The notes: generated from the sequence alone by a model not told the origin. A stretch of 64,000 nt of DNA from Alopecurus myosuroides (GCA_028641055.1 CM054062.1:137620682-137684681), one strand, 5' to 3'; shown: positions 1 to 11,622, numbered from the stretch's first letter. Made by a program: numbers and translations.

Positions 1-162
1 TTAGAGCTTGGTTTTCATCATATACTATTTGAGCCACAAGTGAAGAGCAATAATGACGATCTATGACAATTGAAGTTATGGTGAGAGGCTGGTATGAACT
101 CTATTTGCTTTCATTTTTGTACATATACCCATCCATGTGAGCATGCTTAGTTTGTTCGTATA

Positions 163-197
<35 letters not shown>

Positions 198-1600
198 TTA
201 ATGGCTGCTTAATAGTTCATGCTCTCTCATGTTTAGTTCCAATTTATTAATATTGAATGACCTGTCGTATAAATATTTGTTTGCATTGTTCTATTCATAG
301 AAGGGTATGACATTGTGGTAGCCTCCTCTGACTGTTTCATTTGAACCATCTTGGCACATGCTCACACATGCTAAGACTGAAAACAAAAATTCAATAAGCC
401 TCGATGATTTATTTTTCCTCAGAGTTCTAGTATCAATTTTATGCCTCAATTAATTTTGTTTTGTCGCAAACATGACTATGATAGTTGTTGCTCTCTTGAT
501 TGTCGCTCCCTGTCTATTGCTAGCCTTCACCTGTACTGAGTATGAGCTCTACTCATGCATCCAACTTCCACAAACCAAAGTTTGCCAAATGTGTCCACCA
601 TACCTACCTATATGTGGTATTTAACCGCCACTCCAAGTAAATTGCTCATGTGCTACCTTTAAAACCTTCTAAAAATTATTCCTGTTTTGTGCCCCTGTTT
701 TAGGTCATGAGGACGTAAATAGAGAATCTTTATCTCACTTGTTGATTGGATTTCACACCCTGGACTAGTGGCTTCATCCGCTTATCCAAATGATAGAAGA
801 GCTGGCAGTGGGGTGCCCAACCCCAAATTAGTACACACAAAATCTCTTCACTATTTTTGCCTTTGATTTATCAGTCAAAACATAATTGTGTAAACAAAAG
901 AGAAAGAGGGATGATCTTCTACCCAGATGCGTCCTTCATATGGGAGCCGCTCTTGTGAATCCAGTTGGCTTGTGACGTACTGTATTTTCCGTTTACCATT
1001 CGTTGACATAAGCATACACCTCCCTTAAAAATGTTTTCAATAACTCTGTTTAATAAAATAAAAGCTCTAGCACATGAGTGATCCATGGTTCCCTCTGCGA
1101 AGGGCCTTTCTTTTAATTTTATGTTGAGTCTTCACATTCTCACTTTATGCACCTTCTTGAGAGCAATGACTGTTATTCTTAGTGTAATGTGTTTGTCCCA
1201 GAATACGGTTAATTGTGGTATAACTTTGATACTTGTATCTTTGATATCTTTATCTCTAGTCTTCCCTTGAACTTAAGAGGTTCCCTGGCATTTATGTTTT
1301 TCCCCACACATAAGGGCAAGCCAGATACCACTTTATTAGATCCTATTATGAATATTACAATCTTGCAAATAGTTATGCTTCATGTTGTTTATTATTAATA
1401 TGTTGTTATCTCTTCATGGTCTGCATAGCTATTAAGTGACAGTATCTTTCATGTATCTTATCATGAGCATAATTAAGTATTTGATCATATAGTGAGTATA
1501 TTTACATCATATGAAACAAATGTGTTCGTAAAAGTCTTCTATCGCACTCAGTTGTCCCTGAATTGCTTGAGGACAAGCAATAAGCTAAGCCTGGGGGAGT
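1..1600 (+). mobile_element. 3' internal non-coding part of an Athila-like Ty3/gypsy element
   Basis: No credible coding frame is seen. The stretch aligns by eye, in reverse complement, with about 51974-53300, the region next to the 3' LTR of the minus-strand Athila-like element in this window; 480-700 and 1085-1210 are the clearest matches. It ends in a purine-rich polypurine tract (about 1588-1599) directly before an LTR that starts TGATACGTC. This makes it the non-coding stretch between the last ORF and the 3' LTR of a plus-strand element whose 5' half lies outside the window. The family name rests on the better-preserved second copy. Confidence 0.75.
165..194. repeat. (AT)15 microsatellite
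   Basis: An uninterrupted AT dinucleotide run of 30 bp in the non-coding part of the Athila-like element. Confidence 0.95.
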
Positions 1601-2849
1601 TGATACGTCGAAAACGTATCTCCTTTTCCGAACACTTTTCTTATTGTTTTCCTCTAAACTTGTGTGTTTTGAATACAACTAACACGGACTAACGTTGTTT
1701 TCAGCAGAATTACCTTGGTGTCTCGTTTTTGTGCAGAAAAATCAACTTACGGGAAATTGCCCAGAAAAGTCCCCATTGGTCTTAAAACACCGGAAGACCC
1801 CGGGAGCCAGAAGGGGGCCAGGAGAGGGGCCAGAGGGGGGCCACACCACCCCCTTGCGCCCCCAGGTCGCGCCACCTGGTGGTGTGGGCCACCCTAAAAC
1901 CCAAGGGGGTTCGTCATATTCCACAGAAACACAACAGAGCGCCGCCGCCACCCCGAACCTCGATTCAGGGATCAAAAGTTCATGTTCTGGCACCCTGCCG
2001 GGTCAGGGAATCGGAGGAGATCATCACCATCGTCATCACCAACGCCTCTCCATCGACCATCCATGTTTCCCCCATCCATGTGTGAGTAATTCCCCCGCTG
2101 TAGGCTGAAGGGGATGGTAGGGATTCGATGAGATTGTTCATGTAATAATGTTGTGATTGTTAGGGCATAGTGCCTAGTATCCTCTATTAGTGCTATTGAC
2201 ATTGTTCCAACTTGTTATGCTTAATGTTTTCCACTTTGGGCCTGAGTGCCATGATTTCAGATCTGAACATGTTATTGAATCACGATGATAATTATTGTTT
2301 CTTGATCATACCTGCAAGTTGTTTACACATATCGTTGTCCAGAACCCGAGGACCTAAACTGGAAGAAATTGGGATAGCCGGAGGGGATGGCTGTGATGTG
2401 AGGATCACATGTGTTCACGGAGTGTTAATGCTTTGCTCCGGTGTTCTATTAAAAGGAACACCTTAATTACCAGTAGTTCCCTTGAGGCCCCGCTGAAAAT
2501 GGGCTGGTAGGACAAAAGATGTTGTGCAAGTTCTCATTGTGAGCATGTACGACTATTTACGGAACACGTGCCTATGGTTACTTAGTGCTTGGATGCTTTA
2601 TCTTATTTATCTGCAATGCCCATGTCTTGATTATTATATGAACTATCTTATCAATGCAACGCCCTTTCATCTATCCCTATGCCTACAGTATTTAATCTCG
2701 CTGTTTACTTCAAATACTACTACTGCTGTTTTCATTTCACTGCTACTATTATTTCACTACTGCTGCTACTATAAAACTGTTATTACTGATAAACCACTGC
2801 GAACAAGTCAACTTTCAGGTGCAAGTGAATTGACAACTCACTTGTTAAG
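1601..2849 (+). mobile_element. 3' LTR of the Athila-like element, first segment
   Basis: The LTR begins TGATACGTC just after the polypurine tract. It is interrupted at 2849/2850 by the chromovirus-like element and resumes at 30919-31021, ending GGGTCATCA. TGATGA-like and TCATCA ends give the expected TG...CA termini. The combined length is about 1.35 kb. After 31021 the reading frame of a Tat-like RNase H begins, so this element was inserted in that pol gene. Its other LTR and TSD lie to the left of the window. Confidence 0.85.
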
Positions 2850-3721
2850 TGATGAGGACATGACCAGGCCGGATACGACCAAGAAAATTACTACTTTCTC
2901 TACACTTCATCAAGAAATAAGGGACATGATTAGATGCTGCTCAAGGAGTTCTCCCATGTCACTTTGGATCCAAGAGAAGATAGAGTCCCCCTACTCCATG
3001 TTCTGGATGCAGATTCGGACTACAGAAATATACCTGACTTCATAAGTCTATAACATTTGCATACGAGCTCCGAATGGGGTGAATCTTTTTTTGTTGGAAG
3101 CTAGGTCGCGTGCAATTTCCAGCAAAATTGGCCTCACCTCAAAATTCGTTTCGAGCGAAAAGGTATGGCTAAAACAGTCCGACCGTGTAGCTGAAACTGG
3201 GCCAGAAATCCAGGAAAAAGGTGTTGCGTCACCTCTAATTGGGCCCAAAGGCCTTGTACGAATTAGGGTTGGGTTTTTGGTGCCTTGGGACGTCCTTCCA
3301 CCTCCTTGGCCGCCACCCAAGTCTCTCCTCCATATATACCCTCCATAGGTCTCAGTTTAGACTCGGATTTTGTTTAGTTAAAAAGAACTCAGCTTTATTT
3401 GCTAGTCTTCGCCATAGACACGAGTGTCGGATAGACCTCTTGTACTACGCACTTGCAGAATCCCACATATCAATATACTTCATATTTTATCCGCAATTCT
3501 GGTTGCATGTTTGGTTCTTGCTTGTTCTCGATTGATTGCAGGAACTAGACCTGAGTGGTCAGGTCGATTGTGCTACGGCGCTGTTAAGAACCTCCCGGAG
3601 TTGGTGTAGCGATTGCTAAGGCGCAACGTCCTCGCACGTTTGTAGTCGCATCATCAACGTCAGTGCCACCCAAATCATAGTTATCATCTCATCGAAAGAT
3701 CGAACACCTTTTCCCATATCA
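2850..3721 (+). repeat. 5' LTR of the chromovirus-like element
   Basis: 872 bp, TG...CA, matching 30062-30918 along its length. It carries a short segment (about 3233-3252) that is missing from the 3' copy. Confidence 0.9.
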
Positions 3722-3723
3722 AG

Positions 3724-3735
3724 TGGTATCAGATT
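3724..3735 (+). promoter_or_regulatory. Primer binding site, tRNA-Met type
   Basis: TGGTATCAGATT lies two bases after the 5' LTR. The first ten bases match the usual TGGTATCAGA site complementary to the initiator methionine tRNA 3' end. Confidence 0.85.
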
Positions 3736-4102
3736 CCAGGTTGCTCGGTGAGAACATTTATCCCTAGATTCGTTTTCTTCTTCATACCTATAGTCCACAG
3801 AAAAAGCCATACAAAAATATATAGATTAGATCATATTGTCCTACAACCAGTACGAGCCTCTCACATTTTCTTTTCAGTGCATTGCATCGTTGAGTTTTCG
3901 TCTACATCGTCGTGTCAAGTTGCTGGTCTTAGCGTCTAGCCCCGTAGAGTTTCGAGTTCTTTGCATAGGTTGTCATCGCCGCTGCCGCATCACCTTGCAC
4001 GCTCGCAGATCACCATTGCTGCCCACCACCACTTTTTCCGCTGCCACACCATCCATCGCTGCTCGCGCATCTCCATCTACCCACACCACTGCGTGTGCAT
4101 CT
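3736..4102 (+). mobile_element. Leader of the chromovirus-like element, first part
   Basis: Untranslated leader rich in CAC/CAT triplets. It stops at the Copia insertion and continues at 26849, where the same composition resumes. The duplicated target CATCT is at 4098-4102 and 26844-26848. Confidence 0.8.
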
Positions 4103-4819
4103 TGAAAGTATAGTATGGGCACCTAGAGGGGGGTGAATAGGTGCTACGACCAATTTTAATTTTTCTACACAATTAGGTTTGACACAAAGGTAAATTCTCT
4201 AGATAGTGCAACTAAGGTGAATTTACCTATATGACAAGGATAGCAACTAAAGAAATTGGTACAACAATAAATGCAACAAGTACAAGTGAGTAAGGATAAG
4301 GGAACGAGATAACCGATAGGGAGCACGCGGAGACACGATGTATTCCCGAGTTCCTCCTTGTTAAGGGAGTATGTCTCATTGGAGTGGTGTGAGCTCGCCA
4401 CGAAGGCCTACTCAACGCCACAAAGGCCTCACCCTATTCTCCGATGAACCTCGCCACAAAGGCCTAGTTCACCTTCCACTATTGATCCCCTTTGAGGCGG
4501 GAATCGAATCCTTTACAAACAAGATTGGGGCACACACACCCACAACCAAATTGGGGGCTCCCAACAATCACAAATCACTAAGAGTAGCAAGAAGCCTAGG
4601 TTCTCCACAAGAGGAAACCCTAGGCAACGATCCCTCAAGCTAATGAGGGGGAAATGGAAATCCGGTTGGTGAAGATGTAGATCCGGTGCTTCTCCTTCAA
4701 TCCTCCAAGTTTCAACGAGTTTGGGTGGAGGGAATGGGAGATCTAGCTTGGTGGGTGAGCTCCATTAATGGGGACTTCAATTCTGGATGAGCTAACCCTT
4801 GGGGAAGAATGAAGGCATC

Positions 4820-4827
4820 TATTTATA
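4820..4827 (-). promoter_or_regulatory. TATA box of the Copia 3' LTR
   Basis: On the minus strand the sequence reads CTATAAATAG, just downstream of the palindrome array. The same motif is in the 5' LTR at 26353-26360. Confidence 0.75.
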
Positions 4828-4860
4828 GCTCCCCACAAAACTAGATGTTTTCTTCACTGT

Positions 4861-5100
4861 CCACGTGCAATCCGGAATCACCCGGAATAATTCCGGAGCA
4901 ATCCGGATGGCAACAGGAGTTTTTACAGTCATGTCGGAATCCCTCCGGATTGATCCGGAATAATTCCGGATGGCAACAGAAGTTTTTGCGGCCAAGTCGG
5001 AATCATCCGGAATGGTCCGGAATCACCCGGAATCATTCCGGATTGCACCAAAGACTTTTGCGGCCAAGTTGGAATCGTCCGGAATAATTCCGGGATGCAC
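4861..5100. repeat. Palindromic CCGGAAT array in the Copia LTR
   Basis: Repeated short palindromes of the type TCCGGAATAATTCCGGA, with variants, are spaced by CAACAGAAGTTTTTGCGGCC-like linkers. The array lies directly upstream (minus strand) of the LTR TATA box. The 5' LTR has a rearranged version at about 26400-26660. Clusters of palindromes just upstream of the core promoter are known for Sireviruses. Confidence 0.85.
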
Positions 5101-5283
5101 ATAAAAGATCTTCTTGAGGCCATAAAAACGTCCGTTGATCTTTTATCTTCTTCACCAATTCTTTGACACTGTTTATGTGCTGATAATGATTATAACCTTT
5201 CAACAAATAGCACACACAGTTAAAACTCCTCTATGTTGTTAACAAACACACAAAACACAGAGATATCGAAAATGCACTTTCAA

Positions 5284-5299
5284 TATCCCCCTTTTTGGT
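5284..5299 (-). promoter_or_regulatory. Polypurine tract of the Copia element
   Basis: On the minus strand CCAAAAAGGGGGATAT lies directly before the TGAAAGT LTR start, as expected for the plus-strand DNA primer. Confidence 0.8.
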
Positions 5300-5737
5300 G
5301 TTTGATGACAACATAAATATTCACGGGGATAATCAAGGTGAACATAAATAAATGATCTCCAAAAACTAGACGACGCTCATCCTCGATATGTGTCGTGAGG
5401 CACACACTTCATAGGCTTTGCTCCCCCTATGTTTTAGACACCAAGCAGTCTAAACAAGTTCACAATACATGCATAGAGATAATAAGAATGTAAGCAAGCA
5501 TGATAGTAGCATAACCACGGGTAGGGTGACACAACCAAGTCACAAGGTTCCACACGAATAAAAAAGCTTTGCAATGACGAAAATGAAACTAAAGAAACCG
5601 GAGCACAAGCCTATAAGATCGAAAAACAAAGGTAAAAGACTCGTGCTCCCACCCTTGCAAAGCCCGTGAAATCCTAAATAGGGGACTCCTTCTCCCCCTT
5701 TGGCATCAAAGACGCAAAAAAGGGAAAACGAGTCCAA

Positions 5738-7230
5738 CTAGCGTCCCAAGAGATCACTCGACGCCATCATCTCCTCCGCGGTGCTCATATTCCTCTTCAT
5801 ATTCCTCTTCCACCTCTCATGCTCACAATCTCCAAGGTTGCCAGCATCATCAAAGTCATCTTCAGCAGATTCATCCTCATCATCAACATCAGCTGGAGGC
5901 ACCCAAAAGTAGAAATCATCATCATGGATCTTGGGCATCTCAGTGGGAACATAGACATCAGCAGCAAGAGAAGGAGGATCCTCAGGAACAACAATCCCAG
6001 CAGCTCTACGATCAGCATTCTGAATGGGGCGATTCTCCTTGGCCAACTCCCTAGCCTCATGGGCAATCGCCCTAGTGTCACTGCACATACTGAACATGGC
6101 CTTGAAGAACTTGGCAATGCCACTAGATGGACGCTGAGAGGCACCACTCGAAGAAGCAGAAGGAGTAGCCATAAGTAACTTGGACTTGGCTCTGGTGTAC
6201 TCAGGAATCTCCAGACCTCAAATGACAGAAGGCACCATCTTCTTGCCCTTGACCACTGGAAATTCATCCATGATATCAACTCCTAGCTTTGAATTAATGA
6301 ACCTCTAAATCAATGGTCCATAAGCAGGCTTCCTCTTCTCCATGATCCCAATACATATCTCACGGTAGAGAAAGTCCATCACATCAATCTTCCTCTAATT
6401 TTGAGGCCTAGTGAGCATCATGAGGTTCACCATGAAGGCCCTGATGGCAGAGTAGTCACCAGCCTTGACCATAATGGTGGCATGGAAGATCTTGGACAAA
6501 AGGTTGTAGTAGGGGTACATGTTGGAGTTGAAAGGCCTAGTCTTACCCTGAACATCAAGAGGATAGCAGAAGTCCAAGATGGATTTATCAAACTTTGGAT
6601 TGTCATGAACCTTGAAACCATGATGACCATAAGTGGCCGTCCATCTGTAACCCAGTGCCTCAGCAAATTCAACCAAATTGCTCGAGATCTTCTCTTCCCC
6701 AGACATCCGAGTCATAGTGCGCACGGCATCACCCGTGCAATGGAGAGTGCAATAGAACTGAGCAATTAAGTCCGGACAATACCCACACCCAGTTTCACCA
6801 AGCAAGCATGAACATGACGAAGATCACCATTCTTGTGCCTATGATAGAAGTCCATGTCAATCTGCGTCTGCTCGCAGACAAGAGGATTCTGAGTGGAATA
6901 GAAATCATCCCATGTCTTTTGCTGAAGATTTGTCCAAAAACGTGGATCCTGACAAGTGGACTCAACAAAACGGTATGGGTTCTTCCTCTTGATATGCTTC
7001 CACTGAGAGATGGAGTAAGACTTCAGATCTCCTTCGGGCAGCTTCTCAGCCCGATTGTCATCACGATTCCCGCTATGATGACCGGAGGTGCGACCCCTTG
7101 TAGGGCGAGCACCCCTTCCAGCGGAGTACTTCCTCTTGGTACCTGTACGAGAGCCAGCACATGTGAATAGAGGACATAGAGATAGCAGGAGATGAGTGCA
7201 TATGCCACACGGAAAACAAAAGAACTCCAA
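5738..7230 (-). pseudogene. Env-like / ORF3 remnant downstream of Copia pol
   Basis: Three minus-strand open segments (7230-6766, 6805-6395, 6172-5738) form one broken protein. The first has an Arg/Gly-rich start and an FWTNLQQKTWDDFY segment. The second carries LVEFAEALGYRW, reminiscent of Athila ORF1-type plant retrotransposon proteins. The last has an acidic DDEDESAEDDFDDAG tail. One frameshift lies at about 6770-6800, and stops lie between 6395 and 6172. A possible splice acceptor (CTCGTACAG) at about 7141-7149 precedes the basic segment, so the upstream codons to 7230 may be intron. Position after pol fits the env-like ORF of Sireviruses. I see no clear signal peptide or transmembrane pair, so function is unknown. 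Confidence 0.6.
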
Positions 7231-7254
7231 AAAGTTTGATGAAGTGAAAGATTT

Positions 7255-7345
7255 CGAAATTTCTGGCAGGATCCGGAATTTTTCCGGATTGGTCCGGAAT
7301 TATTCCGGAGGGATCCGGATTGCTCCGGATTGATCCGGGACCCTC
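7255..7345. repeat. Internal palindromic CCGGAAT array 1
   Basis: Repeats of GGATCCGG, TCCGGATT and CCGGAATTATTCCGG, the same motif class as in the LTR. They lie between the internal TATA box and the env-like ORF. Confidence 0.8.
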
Positions 7346-7808
7346 GATTTGACTCGAGAAATCCCCAAAAACTCGATTTCTTGGCTTATTAACTGCACCA
7401 AACTTTGAGGAAGGCCTTGGAAACCATCCTAGAGAGAAACTATGGTGCGGTAAATCGTGGGAGTGGCAAATATGAGATAGATCTAAGTCTAGATTGGGAG
7501 TTGTTTATACTAGATCTAAGATGTCATGGGAACTAGGTAATGAGATTAGCTAAGGATGAACTAGTTGATAGGAACTCGGATCTAGATCAAACCCTAGGTG
7601 AGATTTCATCTAGAACCAAAAACAACCAACAAAAACGAGAGAGAAGAGATGCCAATCACAATACCTTCCATGGGGGATGTCCTTGTCCAAAGAGGGATCA
7701 AAAATCCTCCCTAAGGGCAACGGGGATGGATGCAGCAAACTTTTGGTGGCTAGGGCACAAGAGGAGGGGAGAATGAGGAGGAAAGAATGCCTCCCGTGCG
7801 TGTGTGGC
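7346..7808 (-). other. Putative leader or intron of the env-like unit
   Basis: No element protein is recognisable. On the minus strand it follows an internal TATA box, starts with a pyrimidine-rich stretch, and contains CCCATGGAAGGTATTG (about 7660-7676), which could be a start codon next to a GT donor. Splicing from here to about 7141 is only an inference. Confidence 0.3.
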
Positions 7809-7818
7809 TATTTATATA
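7809..7818 (-). promoter_or_regulatory. Internal TATA box upstream of the env-like ORF
   Basis: On the minus strand TATATAAATA sits about 20 bp downstream of a palindrome array, the same order as in the LTR promoter. It lies between the pol stop and the env-like ORF. Confidence 0.55.
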
Positions 7819-7828
7819 ACGAAAATTG

Positions 7829-7936
7829 TCAGATCCGGAATGGTCCGGAATTAATCCGACTGGTTCGGAATTATTCCAGAAGGATCCGAAATTTTTCCGG
7901 CTGGGTCGGATTATTCCGGAATTTTTCCGGCTAGTC
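7829..7936. repeat. Internal palindromic CCGGAAT array 2
   Basis: Copies of TCCGGAAT, AATTATTCC and ATTATTCCGGAATTTTTCCGG lie immediately upstream (minus strand) of the internal TATA box. The motif class matches the LTR arrays. Confidence 0.8.
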
Positions 7937-8448
7937 CAGGATTAGCTCCAAACAAGACCAAAAACTGGCAGTTGAAAAGGCTAGGATCAATGTGTCTTAG
8001 TGTGGAGTAAGGCATATGCATAGATAAACATAAGGAGAGGAAAAATGGACAAGGTAACATAAGGGGTTAGTGATTCCTAGTCTTACTTCTCGGGGAAGAT
8101 GCAAATAATATTCAAGATATCAATGAGAAGTAGTATTCAGAAATACAACTCAATAAACCACAAGCAACCAACTAAGAACCAACTCTTCAAATGAGAATAG
8201 GTTGGTGGCCTAAGCCACCATGTAAGAGTTCATGGTATGAAACCACGAAAATATATCTTGGGGGCATTGCCATTACTCAACATTGAAGCTCACAATTCAA
8301 CATTAGAAAAAGAGAGATAACAATGAATTTTTGCTTTGGGCATGATGGGGGGAGGGAGAACCCAATGTGTTAGGATAACACTCACCCTATGTCCATGCCT
8401 ACACCTAAACCCAAACACGTTTCATATATAGGGGTGTGTGCAAGATCC
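7937..8448 (-). other. Non-coding spacer after Copia pol
   Basis: Downstream of the RNase H stop on the minus strand. I see no ORF or motif in it. Confidence 0.5.
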
Positions 8449-10388
8449 TCAAGTCAAACTCCTAGAATCAATGATGTTTAGTTCATTCCTCAAGAACATG
8501 AATCTTGCATCGTCGAGTGGCTTCGTGAAGATATACGCGAGATTATCCTTGGTGGGCACATAAGATAGTGCAATATCACCTCTTGCCACATGGTCTCGGA
8601 TGAAATGATGACGAATTTCAATGTGCTTCGTTCTTGTGTGTTGCACGGGGTTGTAGGCGATCTTGATAGCACTTTCATTTTCACACAAAAGAGGCACCTT
8701 ATCCAAATGAATGTCATATTCCTTGAGAGTTTTCCTCATCCATAGCAATTGGGTGCAAGCACTTGCGGCAGCTACATACTCGGCTTCGGCGATGGAGAGA
8801 GATATGCAATTTTGCTTCTTGGAAGACCAACTCACCAAGGACCTGCCAAGAAATTGGCAAGCCCCAGAAGTGGACTTCCTATCATCTTGATCACCCGCCC
8901 AATCGGAATCCGTGTATCCCTTGAGAGAAAATTGTGCCCCCTTTGGGTACCACAAACCAAACCTTGGGATATGAACCAAATACCGAAAGATCCTATGGAC
9001 CGCCATTAAATGGCTTTCCTTAGGGGCTGCTTGATACCTTGCACACACATCTACACTCAAAACGATATCAGGCCTAGATGCACAAAGGTAAAGCAAAGAA
9101 CCAATCATAGAACGATACAACTTTTGGTCCACATCTTTACCCTTCGGGTTGCGAGATAGGTGGCACTTGAATTGCATAGGATATGGCTTGACCTTTGCAT
9201 TTTGGAAAGTAAACCTCTTGATCATGTCTTGGGTATACTTGGCTTGAGAAATGAAAGTCCCTCGAGCCAATTGCTTGATCTTGAAGCCAAGGAAGAATTT
9301 AAGATCTCCCATCATAGACATCTCGAACCTGTCAGTCATAAGCTTTGAGAACTCATTATTGAAAGCTTGGTTAGTTGAGCCAAAGATGATATCATCCACA
9401 TATAGTTGGCATATGAAAAGCTCTCCGTTTACTCGGTGAAGAGAGTGGGGTCGATCTTCCCAACTTCAAAACCACGGTCATCCAACAACTCTCTAAGGTG
9501 ATCATACCACGCACGTGGTGCTTGTTTAAGACCATAGAGCGCCTTGTCGAGTTTGTAGACATGGTTAGGAAAGTTGAGATTCTCGAACCCCGGAGGTTGC
9601 TTAACATATACCTCCTTTTTTAGTGGACCATTCAATGAAGCACTTTTAACATCCATTTGTTGCAATTTGAAATTATGTGAAGATGCATAAGCAAGAAGGA
9701 TATGGATGGGCTCAAGGCGAGCCACGGGAGCATAGGTTTCGTCAAAGTCAATGCCTTCAACTTGAGTGTAACCTTGAGCTACCAATCTTGCCTTGTTCCT
9801 TATAACAATGCCATGCTCATCTTGCTTGTTCTTGAATATCCACTTAGTGCCAATAACATTGTGGCAATCCTTGGGCTTCTCAACTAATCTCCGAACTTTG
9901 TTGCGCTCAAAGTTATTAAGCTCATCATGCATTGCTTCAACCCAATCGGAATCCTCAAGAGCTTAAAACACTTTCTTAGGTTCCACCATAGATATGTGAG
10001 CTTGATGCTCACTAAAATGTGCCAATTGCCTTCTTGTGGATCTTCTAGCTTGAATATCTTCCAAGACCTTGTTGTCTTGGGCATCAATATGCTTCAAAGC
10101 TCTTCTTATCCTTTTAGCACGACGAGCTTCGATCTCCTCATTATTGCGAGGAGGGATCACTTGATCATCTTGATCATTTGGGTCCCCCGTCTTGACCAAC
10201 TTGGCCTTGATCATCATCATCATCATCATAATCATCAACACTAGCTTCAACTTGCGGAGAGGATGAAGAAGATGGTTGATCTTGGCCTTGACCTTGACTA
10301 GCATGAATGATAGGAGTGATAACGTCTTGCGTAGTGACTTGGTCAATAAGAGGAGGGTCTTCAACATGTTCTTGGGTAGGTGCATCAC
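8449..10388 (-). pseudogene. Copia reverse transcriptase / RNase H, frameshifted
   Basis: Minus-strand segments 10388-9963, 9932-9429 and 9399-8449 make up the domain. Visible motifs are [32 protein letters not shown], the first catalytic Asp in [23 protein letters not shown], the VDDIIFGS active site at the start of the last segment, and RNase H motifs DSDWAGDQDDRKSTSG, AEAEYVAAA and TKHIEIRHHFIRD. The first two segments share a frame with a stop between (about 9963). A one-base shift at about 9425 separates the palm from the YVDD box. It makes the cDNA in an intact element but is inactive here unless recoded. Confidence 0.92.
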
Positions 10389-11610
10389 TTGGCTCCTTGG
10401 CTTGTTCTTCTATTGTAGAGGAGGGCTCCACTTGAGTAGAGCATAATCCTTCTCGAGTCGCCACAAGGTGTCCCTCAATGGGGCGGAAAAATCCCACACC
10501 CATCCTTCCTATGGCTTCTTGAGGCATTTCAACATCTACATTAGAAACATGAAATTGCACCACTTGGGAGCCATCATTTTCCTCGAAAATCACACTACAA
10601 GATTCTATGACAATCTGTGAGGCTTTTTCAAAGACTCTATAAGTGTGGGATTCGGCACCGTAACCAACAAATATACCCTCAATAGTTTTGGGTTGAAATT
10701 TAGACACCCTAACACCCTTGATCAAATAGAAGCACTTACAGCCGAATACACCGAAGTAGGAGACGTTGGGCTTGTTGCCGGTAAGGATCTCATATGGAGT
10801 CTTGTCCAAGCCCTTGCGGATGTAGAGGCGGTTGGAGGAGTGGCATGCGGTGGATATGGCCTCGGCCCATAAATATTGGGGAGAAGAATGCTCCACCAAC
10901 ATGGACCTTGCCATATCCAAGAGAGTGTGATTCTTACTTTCGGAAACACCAATTTGTTGAGGAGTGTAAGTGGTGGAGTATTGATGACGAATGCCTTCTT
11001 CACTAAGGAATTCATTCAAAGTGTAGTTCTTGAACTCTGAACCATTATCACTCCTAATAGCCATGATTTGCACATTGTGTTGATGTTGCACTTCGTTGGA
11101 GAAGTCGATTATGGTTTGTTGAGTTTCACTCTTGCACTTGAAGAAATAAAACCAAGTGTATCTTGAATAATCATCGACAATCACCAAGCAATACTTCTTG
11201 CCACCAAGACTTGCCTCGGGCACGGCACCAAAGAGATCAACATGGAGAAGCTCCAAGATCCTCTTTGATGAAATAATAGTCTTGGCCTTGTGCGAGATAT
11301 CATGCATCTTTCCTTCAACACACGACCTACAAACGCGATCTTTGGAAAAGGAAACATTTTCTTTTAGTCCGACAATAAGGCCACCTTTGTGAAGACTTTG
11401 CAAAGTTCTCATGTTGACATGGGATAAGCGGAGATGCCACAACCATCCCACGTCCGCCTTTCCGAAAAGACACATTGATTGAGAGTTGGTAGACTTCAAA
11501 AAATCCACCACGAACAACTCATTTTCAACATGTCCCACGTATGCAACGTCAAGAGTCTTGCTCCTCAAGAGGACCACAATATCTTCAACAAAAAATATGG
11601 AGAAACCCAT
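10174..11610 (-). CDS. Copia GAG-pre-integrase and integrase segment
   Basis: A 478-codon open frame. In order it has a GAG-pre-integrase / zinc region (WHLRLSHVN, CRSCVEGK), then the integrase core with the first Asp in LLHVDLFG, the second in IRSDNGSEF and the Glu in GVSESKNHT, where VERKN is usual. Next come YLWAEAISTACHSSNR, PYEILTGNKPNVSYFG and the Copia GKGY-type end (FVGYGAESHTYRV). An acidic linker (DDYDDDDDD) leads toward the reverse transcriptase, with a shift of frame at about 10190. All three catalytic residues are kept. In an intact element this enzyme inserts the cDNA into the host chromosome. The segment belongs to a polyprotein, so the ATG at 11610 is not a true start. Confidence 0.9.
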   Translation of the reverse strand: MGFSIFFVEDIVVLLRSKTLDVAYVGHVENELFVVDFLKSTNSQSMCLFGKADVGWLWHLRLSHVNMRTLQSLHKGGLIVGLKENVSFSKDRVCRSCVEGKMHDISHKAKTIISSKRILELLHVDLFGAVPEASLGGKKYCLVIVDDYSRYTWFYFFKCKSETQQTIIDFSNEVQHQHNVQIMAIRSDNGSEFKNYTLNEFLSEEGIRHQYSTTYTPQQIGVSESKNHTLLDMARSMLVEHSSPQYLWAEAISTACHSSNRLYIRKGLDKTPYEILTGNKPNVSYFGVFGCKCFYLIKGVRVSKFQPKTIEGIFVGYGAESHTYRVFEKASQIVIESCSVIFEENDGSQVVQFHVSNVDVEMPQEAIGRMGVGFFRPIEGHLVATREGLCSTQVEPSSTIEEQAKEPSDAPTQEHVEDPPLIDQVTTQDVITPIIHASQGQGQDQPSSSSSPQVEASVDDYDDDDDDQGQVGQDGGPK

Positions 11611-11622
11611 CTTTCCAAGAGA

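Larger units (their letters stand above)
4103..5282 (-). repeat. 3' LTR of the Sirevirus-type Copia
   Basis: 1180 bp, TGAAAGT...ACTTTCA. It matches the split 5' LTR (14499-14606 plus 25744-26843) with roughly 4-6% differences by eye, most concentrated in the palindrome array. Confidence 0.92.

Noticed and set aside
2524..3045. 173-codon plus-strand ORF
   Set aside because: Crosses the boundary between the Athila-like LTR and the inserted gypsy LTR at 2849/2850. No domain.
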